Positions 33,445-35,926 of a stretch of DNA of 35,926 nucleotides are shown in pieces (position 1 is the stretch's first letter; every line of letters begins with the position of its first letter). The notes beneath the pieces are model-generated. The model saw nothing but the letters and a program-made list of their open reading frames with translations. It was not told the DNA's origin and did no database searches. Both the position numbers and the translations under genes were made by a program. Source of the DNA: Ceraceosorus guamensis (Eukaryota; Basidiomycota; Exobasidiomycetes; Ceraceosorales; Ceraceosoraceae); the NCBI RefSeq assembly GCF_003144195.1, contig NW_020290132.1, positions 1 through 35,926 on the forward strand. Direction: 5' to 3'.

Positions 33445-33872
33445 CACAGGGAAAAACGCGGATCCGCCGCCCTGCTGCATGCATGCATGGCTTATTGCAA
33501 GTCAAGAGTGCATTGCTGCAATTCAAAGGCCCGCCATGCATGCACTACGGTATTTGACATGTATGATTCACACGTGATGAGTGTTCTAGGCAAAGCAGAA
33601 TTTGAATCTTGAATCAAGAATCACGGATCGGCCCACCTGCGCTTAATTGTTTTTGCATGCATGCGGGCGTGCGTGCACAGCCTGCCTGCCTCTCTCATCA
33701 CACATCACACCTTAATTGACTCGTTTCACCGCGATTTCACGTCGACACACCACAAAGCTCCGCGTTGATGAAAGTGTGACTTGCTGATGAACGCAGAAAA
33801 AAAAGACGACGAGAGCCTCTCCATCCTTTTCCTTGTTTGCCAAAGACGAAGCCCAAATGCCCCCATTCACAT

Positions 33873-33947
33873 CCCCCCCCCCCCCCCTCTCCCTTCAAGA
33901 CCTCTTTCTTTTTTTTCTCTCTCTTTTGAAATAAGCTCGAGCAAACA
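33873..33947 (+). promoter_or_regulatory. Pyrimidine-rich leader of the hotdog thioesterase gene
   Basis: C15 at 33873-33887 is followed by an almost pure C/T stretch to about 33927, ending some 20 bases before the ATG. Such CT boxes often mark transcription starts in fungal promoters. Confidence 0.45.
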
Positions 33948-34163
33948 ATGTCGCTTTTTGCGCGACTGAGGGGCAAGACGTCGTCAGAGCGTTCTCAAGA
34001 GGGCCCTCTTAGCAGCAGCAGCAGCAGCAGCAAGAACGACGCAGGCCGAAAGGCAGGGTCAGACCCAGACCCAGACCCAGACCCGTCCGCCAAGGTAATT
34101 CCAACACCGACTCATGGCAGCGACCTGAAAGTGCTTCAAGATGCTTCGAATGGTCAGAACAAG

Positions 34164-34196
<33 letters not shown>

Positions 34197-35144
34197 GATG
34201 CTCAAGAGGCAGACAAAGCAGTCTTGCGAGCAGAGAATGAATGGAAGGCTGCGGATGCGGATGCGGATGCGGATGCAGCGCGAAGAGCAAGCATTCTGCA
34301 CCTCATGACGCAATCGGGACTCGACGTGACTCGCTCGCTGGTCCAGATTCCTATTTTGTACACCGAATGCGATCGTCGTGAGTTTTGCAAACGTCTGCGA
34401 TGTATCCCGAATCCCAAATCCCGCATGGATGCGCAAGTCTATTGAACTGAACTTTCCAATGCCTTGACCCGCCCCCGCCCCCGCCCCCCGCTCCACGTCC
34501 TCTGTAGTGGGACATTTGAGCAACGTCAACTTTCCAAAATTGTTCTTTGCTTGTGGGTATCGCCCAGCCGATGTGATGTATGCAGAGTGATCGAAGGACG
34601 TGCAGACTGAAGGAAAGGGGTTTTCCTTCCTTCTTCGTCTCTTTATCCAAAAAAATTAGCTTGTCTTCGCACGCTCGAATCCTTCAAAGGCTTGGGTCGC
34701 AATATTCACTCCGACCTCATGTCAGGTCAAACCTTTTTCCCGCTCATTTCCAAAGCGACGTACAACTACAAGACGCGCATCTCCTATCCCGACACGGCAT
34801 TGATCTCCAGTCGCATCGCTAGCGTCACGAGCGGCACCTTTGTGCTGGACTGCGACATGTACAGCCTCAAGAGTGGTGGGCATCCGCATGCGCATGATGC
34901 GCAGCAGAACAAGTGGCATCAGCAAGAGGAGGAGAAGAAGAAGAAGAAGAGGATAAGAAAAGTGGCCAATGCTGAGATTACTTGGACTATTGTGGATGTG
35001 CAGAGTCAGAGGACGGGCGATTTGCTGGATCGCAATCACGACGAAAAGTGGAGCGCGCTCTACCGGTACCTCGAGCAGGAAGCGAGCAAGGGGCAGGGGC
35101 AGGAGCAGGAGCAGGTGGGACACCGCCGCTCTAAGAAGACGTGA
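33948..35144 (+). CDS. Thioesterase-like protein with single hotdog domain
   Basis: Three exons: 33948-34377, 34508-34552, 34660-35144; 319 residues. The first 100 or so residues are low complexity, with poly-Ser runs, DP repeats and DA repeats, all coded by in-frame triplet or hexamer arrays. A hotdog fold follows: LVQIPILYTECDRLGHLSNVNF, then FFASCLRTLESF, then SKATYNYKTRISYPDTALISSRIASVTSGTFVLDCDMYS, and after a Lys-rich loop ITWTIVDVQ. This order (D/E-x2-GH-xx-N, helix, then YPDTALISSRI) fits the 4HBT/thioesterase-like superfamily, which hydrolyses acyl-CoA or acyl-ACP. The 45-nt middle exon carries the LGHLSNVNF motif; its splice sites were chosen by phase and homology. The ATG at 33948 gives no clear targeting signal. 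A catalytic residue cannot be fixed by eye. Confidence 0.75.
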
Positions 35145-35271
35145 CGTGACGTGCCGTGCCACCTCCATCATTGACAAAAATGCGTGGCATTTTGACTGTG
35201 CAAAGATATGTCCGTGGAAATCAAGAACGAGGGATGCACTTGTTTGCTGCATTCGCCCCTCGCTGACACTC

Positions 35272-35926
35272 TTACAAAGCGCTCGAAGCCGCGCGCGGAA
35301 AAGTCTTGAAACCTCTTGTCGACGCATCTCTCACCTCTCGATCCTCCTGCTGGGCGACCTCTACCTCTTGCCTCCCGCTGCTCTTCGCAAAAGCGTTGAA
35401 TTTGAGATGAGATCCGGTCGCCACGACTTTTGCGTATTGTTGATTATTTGTTGTAGTAGTACTAGTAGTAGTACTAGTAGCCGAAGCGGAAGCAACGCCA
35501 ACAACAGGTATGACCTCGACTCGACATGCGATGCTGGCGACATTTCGGCCAACATTTGTGGTGCGCGAGATGATGCGCAAAGTACTTCCCGTTCGAGCGG
35601 CACCGAGAAAGTTGAGGCTGAGGTTGAGCGATAAGCCAGTCACGTCCCAACTCTCGACAGATCGAAAGGGCACCATGGCAAGCGAGGTGCACAGATCCTG
35701 TTCCGATTCGAGCATGAGCGGATCAGGAGGAAGGAGGGTGGGGGTGGTTACTCAGACAGGGGGACCCATGATCGACTCGGGCAATGGGCTGTCAACGTAC
35801 CACCAAATATGCTTGACAGCCACCGTGTAGACCACCAGCCACGTTGACCATCTCTACGACAGATGTCCAGCATAGGCGCAAAGACGACTGACTCATCAGC
35901 AAGAGACGCTGAGCTGAAGCATCGCG
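35272..35926 (-). CDS. PaaI/ACOT13-like hotdog thioesterase, 5' end outside the window
   Basis: Two exons are visible: one from the right edge (or from 35853 if the AG at 35855-35854 is an acceptor) to 35801, and 35697-35272. The protein contains MVNVAGGLHGGCQAYLVD, matching the HGG...D signature at the start of the hotdog helix in acyl-CoA thioesterase 13 and PaaI enzymes. LCTSLAM, the strand pair GSTLRIISRTTNVGRNVASI and AKVVATGSHLKF follow, with a Ser/Thr-rich loop of about 25 residues inserted between the last two strands. The expected role is cytosolic or peroxisomal hydrolysis of acyl-CoA. It converges on the other hotdog gene with 127 bp between stops. The frame stays open to the window edge, with an ATG at 35896 as one possible start, so completeness is unknown. 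Confidence 0.8.

Larger units (their letters stand above)
32113..33947. other. Divergent intergenic region between P450 and thioesterase
   Basis: It contains both promoters and several simple repeats: (GA)n at 32170-32233, degenerate CCACTG/CCAATT units at 32490-32556, CAGC-type units at 32680-32718, CCGAGT units near 32785, and (CACACG)9 at 33391-33444. No gene is supported; open frames across the repeats are artefacts of their period. Confidence 0.6.

Noticed and set aside
33075-33577. Frames with long VCVC or TRTR repeats
   Set aside because: They are translations of the (CACACG)n array, not genes.
1-35926. CRISPR array, bacterial operon or riboswitch
   Set aside because: Telomere, spliced genes and fungal families show a eukaryotic nuclear chromosome; no spaced direct repeats of CRISPR type are present.

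Overview
The window is the left end of a linear eukaryotic chromosome. It opens with about 125 bp of CCCTAA telomere repeat and is followed by subtelomeric DNA and then a run of intron-bearing protein genes. The many short introns (41-166 nt, mostly 58-90, nearly all GT-AG), the gene families (FSH1 hydrolase, fungal TauD dioxygenases, a combined C2H2/Zn(II)2Cys6 regulator, DHA2 transporter) and the TTAGGG telomere point to a filamentous or dimorphic fungus. Intron density of up to eight per gene suggests a basidiomycete, perhaps in Ustilaginomycotina. That placement is inference, not proof.

Layout. 1-125 telomere; 126-704 a fossil LTR-retroelement fragment (gag-like) that touches the telomere; about 705-2834 subtelomeric non-coding DNA with a tRNA-like sequence and a perfect hairpin; 2835-4514 (-) FSH1-type serine hydrolase; 4515-9091 a long gene-poor stretch with a 71-bp tandem duplication and an A32 tract; 9092-11451 (+) three-repeat Myb factor; 11587-14010 (-) acyl/aryl-CoA ligase; 15287-17533 (-) DHA2-type MFS transporter; 19572-20962 (-) and 22192-23579 (+) two head-to-head TauD-family Fe(II)/2-oxoglutarate dioxygenases; 25656-28595 (+) C2H2 plus Zn(II)2Cys6 transcription factor; 29984-32112 (-) cytochrome P450; 33948-35144 (+) hotdog thioesterase-like protein; 35272 to beyond the right edge (-) a second, PaaI/ACOT13-like hotdog thioesterase. 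Exon structures were built by hand from splice signals, reading phase and conserved motifs. Each model closes in frame; only the 3' end of the C2H2/Zn2Cys6 gene and the 5' end of the last gene are doubtful.

How the genes may work together. A CoA ligase to activate an acid, two 2OG dioxygenases and a P450 to oxidise it, three hydrolytic enzymes of the kind that release acyl groups (two hotdog thioesterases and an FSH1 hydrolase), an efflux pump and two transcription factors all sit within 33 kb of a telomere. This looks like a fungal specialised-metabolite or acid-catabolism cluster, yet no polyketide synthase, NRPS, terpene cyclase or other backbone enzyme is visible. That backbone-less acyl-CoA oxidation cluster is the main candidate for something undescribed. 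Intergenic DNA carries a degenerate GATTC/CACGA repeat family, several TCACGTGA palindromes, microsatellites and two perfect hairpins.
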